NCBI RefSeq assembly: GCF_004217095.1
Contig: NZ_SHKO01000001.1
Coordinates: 1,848,234 to 1,912,233 of the forward strand
Source: Advenella incenata
GTDB lineage: Bacteria; Pseudomonadota; Gammaproteobacteria; Burkholderiales; Burkholderiaceae_B
DNA: 64,000 nucleotides
Reading direction: 5' to 3'
The notes below the pieces were generated by a model. The model had not been told where the DNA came from and did not search any database. It saw nothing but the letters and a program-made list of their open reading frames with translations. Below, in pieces: positions 1-11,105 of this stretch; the stretch's first letter is position 1; the number at the start of each line of letters is the position of its first letter. Position numbers and translations under genes: made by a program.

Positions 1-187
1 AGAGGTCGGTGAATTGGCTATGAGCGATCTTTCTGCGGGTGGTATGGTTCGCGCTCGAGCGCTGACGCGCCAGAGCCTGGCTCCTTGGTACTATTGCTGT
101 GTCGTGATGCGCAAGATGTGCGGATCCGGCGCGGGATATACGCTTCGATTGCGTGTGCCATGGCTTAAATAGCGTATATACAACATT

Positions 188-209
188 ATGTGTTGAATCT
201 ACAACACAT
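188..209. promoter_or_regulatory. Inverted repeat, candidate operator upstream of porin
   Basis: The arms ATGTGTTG (188-195) and CAACACAT (202-209) are perfectly complementary, separated by six A/T-rich bases. A dyad of this size and spacing is typical of a site for a dimeric regulator. The cognate protein is unknown, and the site lies about 375 bases upstream of the porin start, so it might instead serve an upstream gene outside the window. Confidence 0.4.
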
Positions 210-443
210 TGCCGAACGGATCTGTTAACCTGAGGATGACTGTGGAGTTTTCGCTACGCGATCGCTTAATTGTCACCTGGTAGAAACTCAGCAAGGCTGT
301 AGGTACCTGATTTCCTTGAGATTAGCCAAGTTAAAGTAATTTCTAGCTTAACCGCGACTTTCTTTTGATTTTCCAGTCGTTGTTTACCGTTTAATTTGTG
401 GTTTTGTTGCATGCAACCTACAAAAAAGCAAAAAAAACGGTTC

Positions 444-457
444 TTGATGCAGATCAA
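444..457. promoter_or_regulatory. FNR/ANR-type binding site upstream of the porin
   Basis: TTGAT-GCAG-ATCAA is a perfect match to the FNR/ANR/CRP-family consensus TTGAT-N4-ATCAA. It is centred about 132 bases upstream of the porin ATG. A possible extended -10 (TGC AATAAC, 483-491) would put the site near -47 relative to transcription start, close to but not exactly the class II position at -41.5. This suggests oxygen-responsive control of porin expression. The -10 assignment is weak; the box itself is clear. Confidence 0.6.
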
Positions 458-582
458 GGTAGCCAGACGGGCCAAAATTTGGTGCAATAACTACAACTTC
501 CCTTCGCGGAGTTTTATAGAGCGGTAGAACATAACGTCTTGATCGCTGCTCTGATCACTCAAAATCTACGGAGATTTAACAA

Positions 583-1782
583 ATGAAAAAGACTTTGCTT
601 GCTGCAGCTCTGGTTACCGGCTTCGCTGGTGTAGCTCACGCAGAAACTTCTGTAACGCTGTATGGTCTGGTTGACGCTGGTATTGGTTATCAACAAACCA
701 AAGTCACTCAGGGTGATGCTTACACAAAAACACGCGATATCGGTCTGATCAACGGCGTTAAAAACGGCAACCGTTGGGGCCTGAAAGGTACTGAAGATCT
801 GGGTAACGGTACTAGCGCCATTTTCCAATTGGAAAGCGGCTTTGATCTGGGTAACGGTCGCTCTTCACAAGGTGGTCGTCTGTTCGGTCGTAAAGCAATC
901 GTTGGTTTGACTGGTGACAGCTGGGGTACATTGACTCTGGGTCGTCAGTACAACGTTGCTGATGATTTCATCTCTCCAATCGATCCATTCGGTACAAGCT
1001 TCAAACAAGCTGGTATTACTGACGGTGCTTTCGGTTCTTCACCATCTGCCCGTATGGATAACTCCATCAAGTACATGACACCTGATTTCGCAGGTTTCAA
1101 AGCTGCGATCGGCTATGCTGGTAAAAACACAAAAACTGAATCCGATAACGGCTTCGGTTTCGAGGAAGAAGAACGCGATACTTCTAACTGGATCACTGCT
1201 GGTCTGGCTTACTACAACGGCCCAATCTCTGTAGCCGCTTCTTATGACCGTTTCCGTACAGACGTACGTGGTACACAAGGCGACTTCAAAGGTACTACAC
1301 ACATGTGGAACCTGTTTGGCGCCTACGACTTCGAAGTTGTTAAACTGCACCTGGGCTACGGTCAGATCCGTGGTTCTGTAGCTAACGACGTTGTTGCTGA
1401 AGCTGGTGTTGGTAGCGTTGGCCTGAACGGCGCGCTGGCTGACTTCACTTCTGGTATGCGTGCTAACGACAACCTGAACTACACACAAACTAACGGTTAC
1501 CGTCAACAGTCTTGGATGGCTGGTCTGACTGCTCCTGTTGGTGATGATGGTAAAGCACTGTTCTCTTACCAAGGCAACACTTCCAAAAACACTGGCGAAG
1601 CATTTGACGGTGTGAAAGGCAAACTGCACATCTTCAGCCTGGGTTATGTACATAACCTGTCTAAACGTACCAGCCTGTATGCAATCGCATCTTACGGTAC
1701 TGGCAAACTGAAGTTTGAAAACGCAGAAAACGTTAAACTGAAATCAACTCTGGTTGGTGTAGGTATGCAACACCGCTTCTAA
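583..1782 (+). CDS. Gram-negative outer-membrane porin (OmpC/Bordetella type)
   Basis: This encodes a 399-residue general diffusion porin, expected to form a trimeric 16-strand beta barrel in the outer membrane. Residues 1-20 are a signal peptide (MKKTLLAAALVTGFAGVAHA, cleavage before ETSVTLYG). The mature N-terminus SVTLYGLVDAGI is the hallmark of the betaproteobacterial porin family, and the protein ends in the terminal phenylalanine (VGMQHRF) needed for barrel assembly. Codon use is strongly biased (many GGT, CTG, GCT and CGT codons) compared with neighbours, which fits very high expression. It stands alone, with a long regulated leader and a strong terminator directly after it. An OmpR/EnvZ pair is encoded 28 kb away and could regulate it, but the sequence here does not show that. 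Confidence 0.95.
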   Translation: MKKTLLAAALVTGFAGVAHAETSVTLYGLVDAGIGYQQTKVTQGDAYTKTRDIGLINGVKNGNRWGLKGTEDLGNGTSAIFQLESGFDLGNGRSSQGGRLFGRKAIVGLTGDSWGTLTLGRQYNVADDFISPIDPFGTSFKQAGITDGAFGSSPSARMDNSIKYMTPDFAGFKAAIGYAGKNTKTESDNGFGFEEEERDTSNWITAGLAYYNGPISVAASYDRFRTDVRGTQGDFKGTTHMWNLFGAYDFEVVKLHLGYGQIRGSVANDVVAEAGVGSVGLNGALADFTSGMRANDNLNYTQTNGYRQQSWMAGLTAPVGDDGKALFSYQGNTSKNTGEAFDGVKGKLHIFSLGYVHNLSKRTSLYAIASYGTGKLKFENAENVKLKSTLVGVGMQHRF

Positions 1783-1819
1783 TGAAATGCATCGCTTAGC
1801 GATGTCTTCATAGAGCATA

Positions 1820-1848
1820 AAAACCACCCTTCGGGGTGGTTTTTTTTG
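1820..1848 (+). terminator. Intrinsic terminator of the porin gene
   Basis: A 10-bp stem (AAAACCACCC paired with GGGTGGTTTT) closed by a TTCG tetraloop is followed by an uninterrupted T run. It starts 37 bases after the porin stop codon. Confidence 0.93.
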
Positions 1849-2476
1849 TTCGTTATAATCGGGGCTGGCGGCTGGCGCTCGTGTGCTTGTATGGCAATCC
1901 GGCTGGCGCTCCTGTCTGCGTGCGTTATGGTTGTGCGCAAGGTCGTCGTCATTGCGGGCCTTCCTGGTTTTCTATCCCATCCTTGTTCTTCTTGTCTCTA
2001 TTGGTGCCCGCGCCTTTGCTGGCATATGATTTGCTAGTGTGATTCGCGTGGCGGTACCCCACAGGCTCCGTTATGTCTGATTGTGAGGTAAGCTGGGTTG
2101 TGGGGCATTGTGTCTGGTAGGCGGTTGTGCCAGATTCGGTTTGCACCTGGCAAGCGGCCGGTCTGCGTGGTGGTTTTCCATGATGTGCTGGGTGATAGCA
2201 GGCGGGCGCGCCCAGGGGGGGTGACGGGTAATCTGATGTCCGAGGTCGTTCCGGTGCCCAGTTGCTGTGGGATTTTTGATCTGGGAGTTTACGATTTTGG
2301 TTGAAAGATCAATCTGTTAAGCTGTGATTCAGTTGCCTGGAAAAATGTTGTATCAAGGTGTCTGTACTAGCCTAATTATCTGGATTTTACCGGATGAATC
2401 CGCGCGCGGATGTTTGTGAAATGATACAATCTAAAAGTTTATAAATTTTCATATTCAACCTTTGTGGCGGCGTATT
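1849..2476. other. Intergenic gap between porin and nuoA
   Basis: About 630 bases without a convincing gene. Short open frames here have no recognisable similarity and no good ribosome binding sites. The first part carries three GGCTGGCG repeats (1863-1905). The last 130 bases become A/T-rich and probably hold the nuo promoter; an AT-rich element around 2424-2432 (TGATACAAT) could be a -10 but lacks a good -35. No tRNA-like fold was found. Confidence 0.5.
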
Positions 2477-2836
2477 ATGTCTATCGCTGAATACTTCCCG
2501 GTCCTCCTTTTTATTGTGGTTGCAGGCATCATTGGTGTCGCATTGCTGGCAATGGGATCGTTCCTTGGACCGCGTCAGCCCGGTACCGAAAAAGATTCAC
2601 CTTACGAGTGTGGTTTCGAAGCTTTCGAAGACGCGCGTATGCGCTTTGATGTCCGTTATTATCTGGTGGCCATCCTGTTTATTCTGTTCGACCTGGAAAT
2701 CGCTTTCCTGTTCCCCTGGGCTATTGCCAACGGGCAGGTCGGTCTGGTCGGATTCTGGACGGTCATCGTGTTCCTGGCAGTACTTACTGTCGGGTTTATT
2801 TATGAATGGAAAAAGGGTGCACTAGATTGGGATTAA
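2477..2836 (+). CDS. nuoA: NADH-quinone oxidoreductase subunit A
   Basis: A 119-residue membrane subunit of complex I, the proton-pumping NADH:ubiquinone oxidoreductase of the inner membrane. It has three transmembrane helices and the family motif [20 protein letters not shown] between helix 1 and helix 2, followed by the conserved acidic helix [15 protein letters not shown]. An in-frame TTG lies 15 bases upstream, but the ATG giving MSIAEYFPV matches family starts better. It is first of 14 nuo genes in the standard A-N order. Confidence 0.96.
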   Translation: MSIAEYFPVLLFIVVAGIIGVALLAMGSFLGPRQPGTEKDSPYECGFEAFEDARMRFDVRYYLVAILFILFDLEIAFLFPWAIANGQVGLVGFWTVIVFLAVLTVGFIYEWKKGALDWD

Positions 2837-2860
2837 CCTGTCCCTGGAGTGTATGTCACT

Positions 2861-3349
2861 ATGTCTTCTGAACAAAACGTATTGAACAAGCAGGGTTTTC
2901 TGGTTACATCAACCGATGCCGTGCTTAACTGGGTGAAAACCGGCTCCATGTGGCCGGTCACCTTCGGTCTGGCCTGTTGTGCTGTCGAGATGATGCACGC
3001 CGGTGCGTCGCGCTATGACCTGGACCAGTTTGGTATTATTTTCCGCCCCAGCCCCCGACAGTCCGACGTGATGATTGTTGCCGGTACGCTGTGCAACAAA
3101 ATGGCGCCGCCGCTGCGCAAGGTTTATGACCAGATGGCAGAACCTCGCTGGGTGGTATCCATGGGCTCCTGTGCCAATGGTGGTGGGTATTACCACTATT
3201 CATATTCGGTTGTCCGTGGCTGTGATCGCATCGTCCCGGTCGATATCTATGTGCCGGGCTGTCCACCCACTGCGGAGGCCCTGGTATATGGCTTGCTGCA
3301 GTTGCAGAACAAGATTCGTCGTACCAATACCATCGCACGCGAAGCGTAA
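2861..3349 (+). CDS. nuoB: NADH-quinone oxidoreductase subunit B
   Basis: A 162-residue peripheral-arm subunit that holds iron-sulfur cluster N2, the last electron carrier before quinone. The ligands are visible: the tandem CC in [11 protein letters not shown], the C of [12 protein letters not shown] and the C of YVPGCPP. The ATG at 2861 is preferred, with GGAG at 2845-2848; an in-frame GTG at 2849 lies too close to that site. It follows nuoA by 24 bases. Confidence 0.96.
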   Translation: MSSEQNVLNKQGFLVTSTDAVLNWVKTGSMWPVTFGLACCAVEMMHAGASRYDLDQFGIIFRPSPRQSDVMIVAGTLCNKMAPPLRKVYDQMAEPRWVVSMGSCANGGGYYHYSYSVVRGCDRIVPVDIYVPGCPPTAEALVYGLLQLQNKIRRTNTIAREA

Positions 3350-3391
3350 CCGGCCGACGGCCGCACCTCTTATTGTAGAAGCGTCAATGTT

Positions 3392-4006
3392 ATGACCCGT
3401 TTAGAAACCTTGGAACAAGCCCTGCGCGCACAGTTCGGCGATAAAGAGTCGTTCGTCCTGACCAGCGCCTATGGCGAGCTTAACCTGGAAATCCCAGCCG
3501 AAAAATGGATAGATACCTGTCGGTTTCTGCGTGATGATGCAGCTTTCCGCTTTGAATCCTGTATCGATTTGTGCGGAGTGGACTATCTGACTTACGGCCA
3601 GCCCGGCGCGCACGCCACGCGCACTTTTCCGTCTCGCTTTGCGGTTGCCGTGCAACTGCTGTCGCTGACGCATAACTGGCGCCTGCGGGTGCGTACCTGG
3701 GTGCCGAATGATGACTTCCCGGTTGTCGCCTCGTTGATCGATGTCTGGCCTGCCGTTAACTGGTTTGAGCGTGAAGCATTCGACCTTTACGGTATTGTCT
3801 TTGAAGGCCATCCCGATCTGCGTCGTATTCTGACCGACTATGGCTTTATTGGGCACCCGTTCCGCAAGGATTTTCCACTGTCCGGTTATGTGGAAATGCG
3901 TTACGACGAAGCTTCCCAGCGCGTGATTTATCAGCCCGTAACCATCGAGCCGCGCGAAATTACCCCACGCGTGATCCGCGAGGAAGGCTACGGAGTAGGA
4001 CGTTAA
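3392..4006 (+). CDS. nuoC: NADH-quinone oxidoreductase subunit C
   Basis: A 204-residue peripheral-arm subunit (30-kDa type). The C-terminal half carries the family signature [29 protein letters not shown] and the [11 protein letters not shown] segment. It is separate from nuoD, as in other betaproteobacteria, rather than fused as in Escherichia coli. nuoD begins one base after its stop codon, which implies translational coupling. Confidence 0.96.
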   Translation: MTRLETLEQALRAQFGDKESFVLTSAYGELNLEIPAEKWIDTCRFLRDDAAFRFESCIDLCGVDYLTYGQPGAHATRTFPSRFAVAVQLLSLTHNWRLRVRTWVPNDDFPVVASLIDVWPAVNWFEREAFDLYGIVFEGHPDLRRILTDYGFIGHPFRKDFPLSGYVEMRYDEASQRVIYQPVTIEPREITPRVIREEGYGVGR

Positions 4007-4007
4007 T

Positions 4008-5264
4008 ATGGCAGAAATCAAGAACTACACGCTTAACTTCGGTCCCCAGCACCCGGCTGCGCATGGTGTGCTGCGTCTTATCCTGGAGTTGAGCGGCGAG
4101 GTCATCCAGCGGGCCGATCCCCATATCGGTCTGTTGCATCGTGCCACTGAAAAACTGGCCGAACATAAAACCTATCTGCAGGCCTTGCCATACATGGATC
4201 GTCTCGATTACGTTTCCATGATGTGCAACGAGCATGCCTACGTCATGGCCATTGAGAAATTGCTGGGTATTGAAGTGCCGCTGCGCGCCCAATACATCCG
4301 CGTCATGTTCGATGAAATCACCCGCCTGCTGAATCACCTCATGAGTGTCGGTACGCACGGGCTCGACGTGGGCGCCATGGCTGCCATGCTGTATGCCTTC
4401 CGTGAGCGTGAAGATCTCATGGATTGCTACGAGGCGGTCTCGGGCGCACGCATGCATGCCGCCTATTATCGTCCTGGTGGTGTGTATCGTGATCTGCCCG
4501 ATAGCATGCCGCAGCATAAGATGGATTCAAAATACCGCAGCAAACGCGAAATCAAGCAGTTCAATGAGAACCGTGATGGCTCGCTGCTGGATTTCATTGA
4601 AGCATTTACCGAGAGATTCCCCAAATGCGTCGATGAGTATGAAACACTGCTCACCGATAACCGCATCTGGAAACAACGTCTGGTCGGCATCGGGGTGGTC
4701 GATCCCGATCGCGCCATGGCCTTGGGCTTTACCGGCCCAATGCTGCGCGGGTCGGGCATAAGCTGGGATCTGCGACGCATGCAGCCCTATGAAGTGTATG
4801 ATCGCCTGGAATTTGATATTCCGGTAGGAACCAATGGCGACTGCTATGACCGTTATCTGGTTCGAATTGCCGAGATGCGTGAAAGTAACCGCATTATTTC
4901 GCAATGCGTGCACTGGCTGCGCAATAACCCCGGGCCGGTTATCAATGATAACCACAAGATTACCCCGCCGAAGCGGACCAGCATGAAGTCCAATATGGAA
5001 GAGCTGATCCACCATTTCAAACTGTTTACCGAAGGTTTTTCGGTACCAGCAGGCGAAGTGTATTCTGCAGTCGAACATCCAAAAGGAGAGTTCGGTATTT
5101 ACCTGGTGTCAGACGGCGCGAACAAACCGTATCGCCTGAAGATCCGTCCGCCGGGCTTTGTACACCTGCAATCACTGGACGAAATGTCCCGCGGCCATAT
5201 GCTGGCCGATGCTGTCACGATTATCGGTACTCAGGATATCGTGTTTGGTGAAATTGACCGCTGA
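4008..5264 (+). CDS. nuoD: NADH-quinone oxidoreductase subunit D
   Basis: A 418-residue (49-kDa type) subunit that forms the quinone-binding cavity together with NuoB. It starts with the conserved [22 protein letters not shown] block (HP loop at the quinone site) and carries [30 protein letters not shown] and the C-terminal DIVFGEIDR, all typical. Length is normal for the family. Confidence 0.97.
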   Translation: MAEIKNYTLNFGPQHPAAHGVLRLILELSGEVIQRADPHIGLLHRATEKLAEHKTYLQALPYMDRLDYVSMMCNEHAYVMAIEKLLGIEVPLRAQYIRVMFDEITRLLNHLMSVGTHGLDVGAMAAMLYAFREREDLMDCYEAVSGARMHAAYYRPGGVYRDLPDSMPQHKMDSKYRSKREIKQFNENRDGSLLDFIEAFTERFPKCVDEYETLLTDNRIWKQRLVGIGVVDPDRAMALGFTGPMLRGSGISWDLRRMQPYEVYDRLEFDIPVGTNGDCYDRYLVRIAEMRESNRIISQCVHWLRNNPGPVINDNHKITPPKRTSMKSNMEELIHHFKLFTEGFSVPAGEVYSAVEHPKGEFGIYLVSDGANKPYRLKIRPPGFVHLQSLDEMSRGHMLADAVTIIGTQDIVFGEIDR

Positions 5265-5289
5265 TCACAGCGGATTACTGGATTAAAAA

Positions 5290-5784
5290 ATGTTGCTTTC
5301 TCAACAGGCGTATACAAGGATAGACAAAGAGCTGGCCAAATATCCGGCCGATCAGCGTCAGTCCGCCATTATGTCGGCCCTGCGCATCGCGCAGGTGGAA
5401 AAAGGCTGGGTATCGGCAGAGATCATTGCCGATGTGGCACGCTATATCGGCGTTGAGCCGATCGCAGTCCAGGAGGTTGCCACCTTTTACAACATGTTCA
5501 ACACCAAGCCCGTCGGCCGGTTCAAGATCAGTGTCTGCACCAATCTGCCCTGTGCCTTGCGTGACGGTGAGAAAACCGCCGACTATCTGAAGCAGAAACT
5601 GGGTGTCGAGTTGGGTGAAACCACGAGCGATGGTCTGTTCACCCTGCAGGAAGGCGAGTGCATGGGCGCTTGCGGTGACTCGCCCGTTCTTATTGTGAAC
5701 AACCACCATATGTGTGTACGTATGTCGACCGAAAAAATCGATGCCATGCTGGCTGAGCTTGCCCAACAGGGAGATGCCGCATGA
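5290..5784 (+). CDS. nuoE: NADH-quinone oxidoreductase subunit E
   Basis: A 164-residue thioredoxin-fold subunit of the NADH dehydrogenase module, binding the [2Fe-2S] cluster N1a. The ligand pairs are visible as SVCTNLPC and [11 protein letters not shown]. It overlaps nuoF by four bases (ATGA), indicating coupled translation with its partner subunit. Confidence 0.96.
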   Translation: MLLSQQAYTRIDKELAKYPADQRQSAIMSALRIAQVEKGWVSAEIIADVARYIGVEPIAVQEVATFYNMFNTKPVGRFKISVCTNLPCALRDGEKTADYLKQKLGVELGETTSDGLFTLQEGECMGACGDSPVLIVNNHHMCVRMSTEKIDAMLAELAQQGDAA

Positions 5785-7142
5785 GTGTGATTCTGAGCAA
5801 ATATTCGCAGGGGCTCAATGCCAATCCTGCCGGCGATCTGAACGCTTCCATGGCGTTGCACGGACGCCATATTCAACCGCAGATCATGGCCGATCTCAAT
5901 GGTGAGAACTGGCGTCTTGAGGACTATGTCAAGCGCGGCGGCTACGAGGCATTGCGCAAAATTCTGACAACCGGCATGACGCAGGAAGAGGTCATTGCTG
6001 AAGTCAAAGCCTCAGGGCTGCGTGGCCGTGGTGGCGCCGGGTTTCCGACGGGTCTGAAGTGGAGCTTCATGCCCCGCAATTTCCCAGGTCAGAAATATCT
6101 GGTCTGCAATTCCGACGAAGGCGAACCGGGTACGTTCAAGGATCGCGATATCCTGCGTTCCAATCCGCATATTGTTATCGAAGGCATGGCCATTGCCGCT
6201 TATGCCATGGGTATCACGGTGGGCTACAACTACATCCACGGCGAAATCTTCGAGGTCTACGAACGTTTTGAAGAAGCGCTCGAGGAAGCACGCGCTGCGG
6301 GTTTTCTTGGCGACAAGATCCTGGGTTCCGAATTTTCTTTCCAGCTGCATGCTCACCATGGTTACGGTGCGTATATTTGCGGCGAGGAAACGGCCTTGCT
6401 TGAGTCTCTTGAGGGCAAGAAAGGGCAGCCGCGCTTCAAGCCGCCATTTCCGGCCAGCTTTGGCCTGTACGGCAAGCCCACAACCATTAACAATACCGAA
6501 ACCTTTGCGGCGGTTCCCTGGATTATCCGCAACGGGGGTCAGCAATACCTGGACATCGGCCTGCCCAATAACGGCGGGACCAAACTGTTTTCGATTACCG
6601 GTGACGTTGAACGCCCCGGCAACTATGAGATCCCGCTGGGCACGCCTTTTTCCAAACTGCTGGAACTGGCCGGTGGCATGCGTGACGGACGCAAGCTGAA
6701 GGCGGTCATTCCGGGCGGCTCCAGTGCCCCCGTACTGCCAGCCGACATCATGATGAACACCACCATGGACTACGATGCCATCGCCAAGGCCGGCTCAATG
6801 CTGGGTTCCGGCGCGGTTATTGTCATGGATGAAACCCGCTGCATGGTCAAGTCATTGCTGCGTCTGTCGTATTTCTATTTTGAAGAAAGCTGCGGACAGT
6901 GTACGCCTTGCCGGGAAGGAACCGGCTGGCTTTATCGCATGGTCAACCGCATTGAACACGGGCAGGGTCGCCAGGAAGATCTGGACCTGCTCGATACCAT
7001 TGCCGGCAATATCATGGGCCGCACCATTTGTGCGCTGGGCGACGCGGCGGCAATGCCAGTCCGCGGGTTTTTGAAGCATTATCGCGATGAATTCGCATAC
7101 CACATTGAGCATAAGCAATGTGTGGTTCCTCAATATCTGTAG
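5781..7142 (+). CDS. nuoF: NADH-quinone oxidoreductase subunit F
   Basis: A 453-residue subunit that binds NADH, FMN and the [4Fe-4S] cluster N3; it is the entry point for electrons. The glycine-rich nucleotide site [16 protein letters not shown] and the cluster motif [15 protein letters not shown] plus the later cysteine in [12 protein letters not shown] are all present. nuoG follows 8 bases after its stop. Confidence 0.97.
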   Translation: MSVILSKYSQGLNANPAGDLNASMALHGRHIQPQIMADLNGENWRLEDYVKRGGYEALRKILTTGMTQEEVIAEVKASGLRGRGGAGFPTGLKWSFMPRNFPGQKYLVCNSDEGEPGTFKDRDILRSNPHIVIEGMAIAAYAMGITVGYNYIHGEIFEVYERFEEALEEARAAGFLGDKILGSEFSFQLHAHHGYGAYICGEETALLESLEGKKGQPRFKPPFPASFGLYGKPTTINNTETFAAVPWIIRNGGQQYLDIGLPNNGGTKLFSITGDVERPGNYEIPLGTPFSKLLELAGGMRDGRKLKAVIPGGSSAPVLPADIMMNTTMDYDAIAKAGSMLGSGAVIVMDETRCMVKSLLRLSYFYFEESCGQCTPCREGTGWLYRMVNRIEHGQGRQEDLDLLDTIAGNIMGRTICALGDAAAMPVRGFLKHYRDEFAYHIEHKQCVVPQYL

Positions 7143-7150
7143 GTCAAAGC

Positions 7151-9490
7151 ATGGTTGAACTTACCATAGACGGAAAACCCGTAGCAGTGCCCGAAGGCAG
7201 CATGGTTATGCATGCCGCCAGCGAACTGGGCCTGTACGTTCCGCATTTCTGTTATCACAAGAAGCTGTCCATTGCGGCCAACTGTCGTATGTGTCTGGTA
7301 GAAGTCGAGAAAGCGCCCAAGGCGCTGCCGGCATGTGCAACACCCGTGACGCAGGGCATGGTGGTGCACACCTGCTCGGCCAAGGCTGTTGCTGCGCAAA
7401 AAAGCGTCATGGAGTTTCTGCTGATCAACCATCCGCTCGATTGCCCGATCTGTGACCAGGGTGGCGAATGTCAGCTGCAGGATCTGGCCGTGGGCTACGG
7501 CAGTGACGAGTCGCGCTATCGTGAAGAAAAACGGGTAGTCTTTCACAAGGATGTCGGTCCGCTGGTATCCGCTGAAGAGATGAGCCGTTGTATCCACTGT
7601 ACCCGATGTGTCCGTTTCGGCCAGGAAGTGGCTGGCGTCATGGAATTGGGTATGGTCAATCGCGGCGAGCATTCGGAAATCCAGACCTTTGTCGGCAATG
7701 CCATCGAATCCGAATTGTCCGGCAATATGATTGATCTGTGTCCGGTCGGTGCGCTAACCTCCAAACCGTTCCGTTATACCGCACGTACCTGGGAGCTGGC
7801 CCGTCGCCGTTCGATCAGCGCGCACGACAGCGTCGGCGCCAATCTGGTGGTGCAGGTCAAGAGTGATCGTGTGATGCGCGTGGTTCCGTTCGAGAGCGAA
7901 GATATCAATGAATGCTGGATCAGCGATAAAGATCGCTGGTCCTACGAAGGCCTTAACGTTCAAGACCGTCTGCAAAACCCCATGATCAAGGGTGATGATG
8001 GCGTATGGCGCGAGGCTTCCTGGAATGAAGCGCTTACAGCTGCTGCACAGGTGCTGGAGCGGATCAATCAAACGCATGGTGATGGTCAGATCGGCGCGCT
8101 TGCCACGGAGTACTCCACCGTTGAGGAACTGGCCTTGCTCGCGCGTCTGACGCGCGGCCTGGGTTCGCAGCATATTGATTTTCGTCTGCGTCAGACCGAT
8201 GCCGGCTTTGAGCATTCACTGCAAGGTTTCCCCTGGCTGGGCATGCCGATTGCCGAATTGAACACCCTGGATCGCGTACTGGTTATCGGTTCGGTGCTGC
8301 GCAAGGATCATCCGCTGTTTGCACAGCGCTTGCGCCAGGCTGCTAAACATGGCACCCAGATCGTCATTATCGACACGACAGGCGAGGACCCGCTGATCCC
8401 AACTGCGAAACGGATTACCGTTGCACCGGATCAGTTGCTCGATTTTGTGGCCCAGGTGGCTGCTGCCGGTAATGCGGCGGAGCAGGGCACGCAGCAGGGC
8501 GCACAAGTGTCTGGCGGCCAGAATCTGACCGCAGCCGACATCGCGGCCATTCTGGCTGGCGGCAGTAAATGCGCCGTGTTTCTGGGCAATATGGCCGTGG
8601 CCTCACCACAAGCCACACAACTGGCTGTCCAGGCACAGGCCATCGCTCAGCAGGCCAACGGTACGCTGGGCTTTCTGACAGCGGGCGCCAACACGGTAGG
8701 CGGCTATCTTGCCGGCGCCGTGGCTACCGAAGACGGAATGAATGTGGCCAAAATGATGCAGAACCCGCTCAAGGCGTATCTGGTTCTGCACGCTGAGCCT
8801 GCACTGGACATGGATGATGGCGATAAAGCAGAAAAAATGCTGGCCGGAGCGTTCTCCATTGCACTGACTTCATATAAATCGGCTGCCGAAAACTGGGCAC
8901 GCATCATGCTGCCGGTTGCGCCATTTACTGAAACCTCCGGCACGTTTGTGAATGCTGAGGGTCGTGCGCAAAGCTTCAAAGGCGTGGTTGCCGGTCTGGG
9001 ACAAAGTCGTCCGGCCTGGAAAGTACTGCGGGTACTGGGCAATATTCTGAAGCTGACCGATTTCGAAGATGAGACTTCAGAGTCGGTGCGCGACAGTGTG
9101 CTCATGAATGGCTTTACCGCAAAATTATCCAACCGGGTGACCGCAACTGCCAGTGCATCGGCAGCAGCGCCGATCGCCGACGGGGCCCTGCAGCGCGTTG
9201 CCGATCTGCCGATCTATCGCACGGACGCCATCGTGCGTCGTGCCGAGGCGTTGCAACTGGCACCAGCCAGTGCAGCACCAGTAGCCAGCCTGAACGCGGC
9301 AACGCTTGCCCGCCTGGGCATACAAAGCGGCGACACCGTGCGGGTTCGCGGCAGTAACGGAAACGATATCCGGATCCAGGCAAAGCAGGATGACCGCCTG
9401 GCTGACAACACAGTTCGCATCGCTCAGGGCTTTGCACAAACTGCCGCACTTGGCAGTGCTTTCGGTAACGTATTCGTGGAGAAACTTTGA
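7151..9490 (+). CDS. nuoG: NADH-quinone oxidoreductase subunit G
   Basis: A 779-residue subunit carrying the chain of iron-sulfur clusters in the peripheral arm. The N-terminal ferredoxin-like domain has a [2Fe-2S] site ([20 protein letters not shown]), then the His/Cys cluster [18 protein letters not shown] and a [4Fe-4S] motif [15 protein letters not shown] molybdopterin-oxidoreductase-like domain follows, with an alanine/glutamine-rich patch near residues 440-460. The ATG at 7151 (MVELTIDGK) fits the family; an upstream in-frame start at 7118 would overlap nuoF by 25 bases. Confidence 0.97.
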   Translation: MVELTIDGKPVAVPEGSMVMHAASELGLYVPHFCYHKKLSIAANCRMCLVEVEKAPKALPACATPVTQGMVVHTCSAKAVAAQKSVMEFLLINHPLDCPICDQGGECQLQDLAVGYGSDESRYREEKRVVFHKDVGPLVSAEEMSRCIHCTRCVRFGQEVAGVMELGMVNRGEHSEIQTFVGNAIESELSGNMIDLCPVGALTSKPFRYTARTWELARRRSISAHDSVGANLVVQVKSDRVMRVVPFESEDINECWISDKDRWSYEGLNVQDRLQNPMIKGDDGVWREASWNEALTAAAQVLERINQTHGDGQIGALATEYSTVEELALLARLTRGLGSQHIDFRLRQTDAGFEHSLQGFPWLGMPIAELNTLDRVLVIGSVLRKDHPLFAQRLRQAAKHGTQIVIIDTTGEDPLIPTAKRITVAPDQLLDFVAQVAAAGNAAEQGTQQGAQVSGGQNLTAADIAAILAGGSKCAVFLGNMAVASPQATQLAVQAQAIAQQANGTLGFLTAGANTVGGYLAGAVATEDGMNVAKMMQNPLKAYLVLHAEPALDMDDGDKAEKMLAGAFSIALTSYKSAAENWARIMLPVAPFTETSGTFVNAEGRAQSFKGVVAGLGQSRPAWKVLRVLGNILKLTDFEDETSESVRDSVLMNGFTAKLSNRVTATASASAAAPIADGALQRVADLPIYRTDAIVRRAEALQLAPASAAPVASLNAATLARLGIQSGDTVRVRGSNGNDIRIQAKQDDRLADNTVRIAQGFAQTAALGSAFGNVFVEKL

Positions 9491-10584
9491 TGGATATCTG
9501 GTCCTGGTTTACCGACGGCGTCAAGGCAGTGAATGTCTGGGGAACCGATCTGCTCGGCCCGGTGGCATGGCTCGTCCTCTGGACGCTGGTCATGATTGTT
9601 GTCATCGCACTGCCCATCATTATCTGCGTGGCCTTTCTCACCCTTTGGGAACGCCGCATGATCGGCTATATGCACGTGCGTCGCGGTCCCAATCGTGTCG
9701 GCCCGTGGGGTTTGCTCCAGCCGTTTGCCGACGTGCTCAAGCTGCTGACCAAAGAGGTCATCGTGCCGGCAGAAGCCAACAAGGTGCTGTATTTCATCGC
9801 ACCGGTGCTTACCCTGATTCCGGCGCTTGCCGCCTGGGCAGTGGTACCTTTCGGTCCTGAAGTGGTTCTGGCCAATGTCAACGCCGGCTTGTTGTATGTC
9901 ATGGCGATTACATCGATAGGTGTGTACGGCGTGATTATCGCCGGCTGGGCGTCCAACTCCAAGTACGCTTTCCTGGGCGCCATGCGCGCCTCTGCGCAAA
10001 TGGTGTCGTATGAGCTGGCCATGGGCTTTGTGCTGGTAACGGTTTTGCTGGTATCCGGCACGCTGAACATGAATGGCATCGTGCAAGGGCAGATGCAAGG
10101 CTGGTTCGCCTCGCACGGCGTCACTTTCATGTCCTGGAACTGGTTGCCCCTGTTGCCGCTGTTCGTTATCTACGTGATTTCTGCCGTGGCCGAAACCAAT
10201 CGCCATCCGTTTGATGTGGTCGAAGGGGAGTCTGAGATTGTGGCCGGCCATATGGTTGAATATTCAGGCATGGGTTTCGCGCTGTTCTTTCTGGCCGAGT
10301 ACGCCAATATGATTCTGCTGTCCGCCATCGCTTCGGTGATGTTCCTGGGCGGCTGGTCTGCACCGCTTGATTTTGCGCCCTTTACCTGGGTGCCGGGCTG
10401 GTTGTGGCTGGGTCTGAAAGCGTTTTTCGTGGTGTCGCTATTTATCTGGTTTCGCGCCTCCTTTCCCCGCTACCGCTATGACCAAATCATGCGTCTGGGC
10501 TGGAAGGTATTCATTCCGCTAACAGGGGTCTGGCTGCTGGTGGTCGCGATCTGGATGCAGACGCCCTTTAATATCTGGAAATAG
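9490..10584 (+). CDS. nuoH: NADH-quinone oxidoreductase subunit H
   Basis: A 364-residue membrane subunit with about eight helices that joins the peripheral and membrane arms and forms the entrance of the quinone chamber. The conserved loop [21 protein letters not shown] and the motif [29 protein letters not shown] are split across residues 50-265 as in all family members. Its ATG overlaps the nuoG TGA by one base. Confidence 0.96.
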   Translation: MDIWSWFTDGVKAVNVWGTDLLGPVAWLVLWTLVMIVVIALPIIICVAFLTLWERRMIGYMHVRRGPNRVGPWGLLQPFADVLKLLTKEVIVPAEANKVLYFIAPVLTLIPALAAWAVVPFGPEVVLANVNAGLLYVMAITSIGVYGVIIAGWASNSKYAFLGAMRASAQMVSYELAMGFVLVTVLLVSGTLNMNGIVQGQMQGWFASHGVTFMSWNWLPLLPLFVIYVISAVAETNRHPFDVVEGESEIVAGHMVEYSGMGFALFFLAEYANMILLSAIASVMFLGGWSAPLDFAPFTWVPGWLWLGLKAFFVVSLFIWFRASFPRYRYDQIMRLGWKVFIPLTGVWLLVVAIWMQTPFNIWK

Positions 10585-10596
10585 GCTGACAGAGAC

Positions 10597-11085
10597 ATGA
10601 GTGCAATTAAGGATTTTTTTGGCAGCCTGTTACTGACTGAATTGCTGAAAGGCATGAGTCTGACGGGCAAGTACTTCTTCAAACGCAAGATTACGTTGCA
10701 GTACCCTCACGAGAAGACACCGGCTTCGCCGCGTTTCCGTGGCCTGCATGCGTTGCGCCGCTATCCCAATGGGGAAGAGCGCTGCATTGCCTGTAAGTTG
10801 TGCGAAGCGGTGTGTCCGGCCCTGGCCATCACCATCGAGTCGGAAGAGCGTGATGACGGCACCCGTCGCACTTCGCGTTATGACATTGATCTGACCAAGT
10901 GCATTTTCTGCGGTTTTTGCGAAGAAAGCTGCCCGGTCGATTCTATCGTCGAGACACATATTCACGAGTACCACGGTGAGAAGCGGGGCGACCTGTATTT
11001 CACCAAGGATATGCTGCTCGCCGTGGGAGACAAGTATGAATCCGAGATCGCTGCGCGTCGCGAAGCCGATGCCCGGTATCGATAA
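10597..11085 (+). CDS. nuoI: NADH-quinone oxidoreductase subunit I
   Basis: A 162-residue subunit with two [4Fe-4S] clusters (N6a and N6b) that pass electrons towards NuoB. Both ligand sets are intact: [16 protein letters not shown] and [16 protein letters not shown]. The amphipathic N-terminal segment anchors it near the membrane. Confidence 0.97.
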   Translation: MSAIKDFFGSLLLTELLKGMSLTGKYFFKRKITLQYPHEKTPASPRFRGLHALRRYPNGEERCIACKLCEAVCPALAITIESEERDDGTRRTSRYDIDLTKCIFCGFCEESCPVDSIVETHIHEYHGEKRGDLYFTKDMLLAVGDKYESEIAARREADARYR

Positions 11086-11105
11086 AGGCAAATGAGAAGA
11101 TAACC

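Larger units (their letters stand above)
1..582. other. Long noncoding leader upstream of the porin
   Basis: No convincing gene lies here. The stretch holds an inverted repeat at 188-209, an FNR-type box at 444-457 and a possible extended -10 (TGC AATAAC, 483-491). The porin follows at 583 with a ribosome binding site in the CTACGGAG run at 566-573. Its length and the two operator-like sites suggest a regulated promoter region. A frame open from the left edge to a stop at 170-172 cannot be judged without upstream sequence. Confidence 0.6.

Noticed and set aside
2-172. Frame open from the left edge to a TAG, 56 codons
   Set aside because: It could be the tail of an upstream gene, but no motif was recognised and the upstream part is missing.
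1039-1653. 204-codon open frame opposite the porin
   Set aside because: The porin is unambiguous and its strong codon bias leaves the reverse strand open.
2040-2200. Possible tRNA-Leu before nuoA
   Set aside because: Looked for because related genomes carry one there; no acceptor stem, T-loop or CCA end was found.
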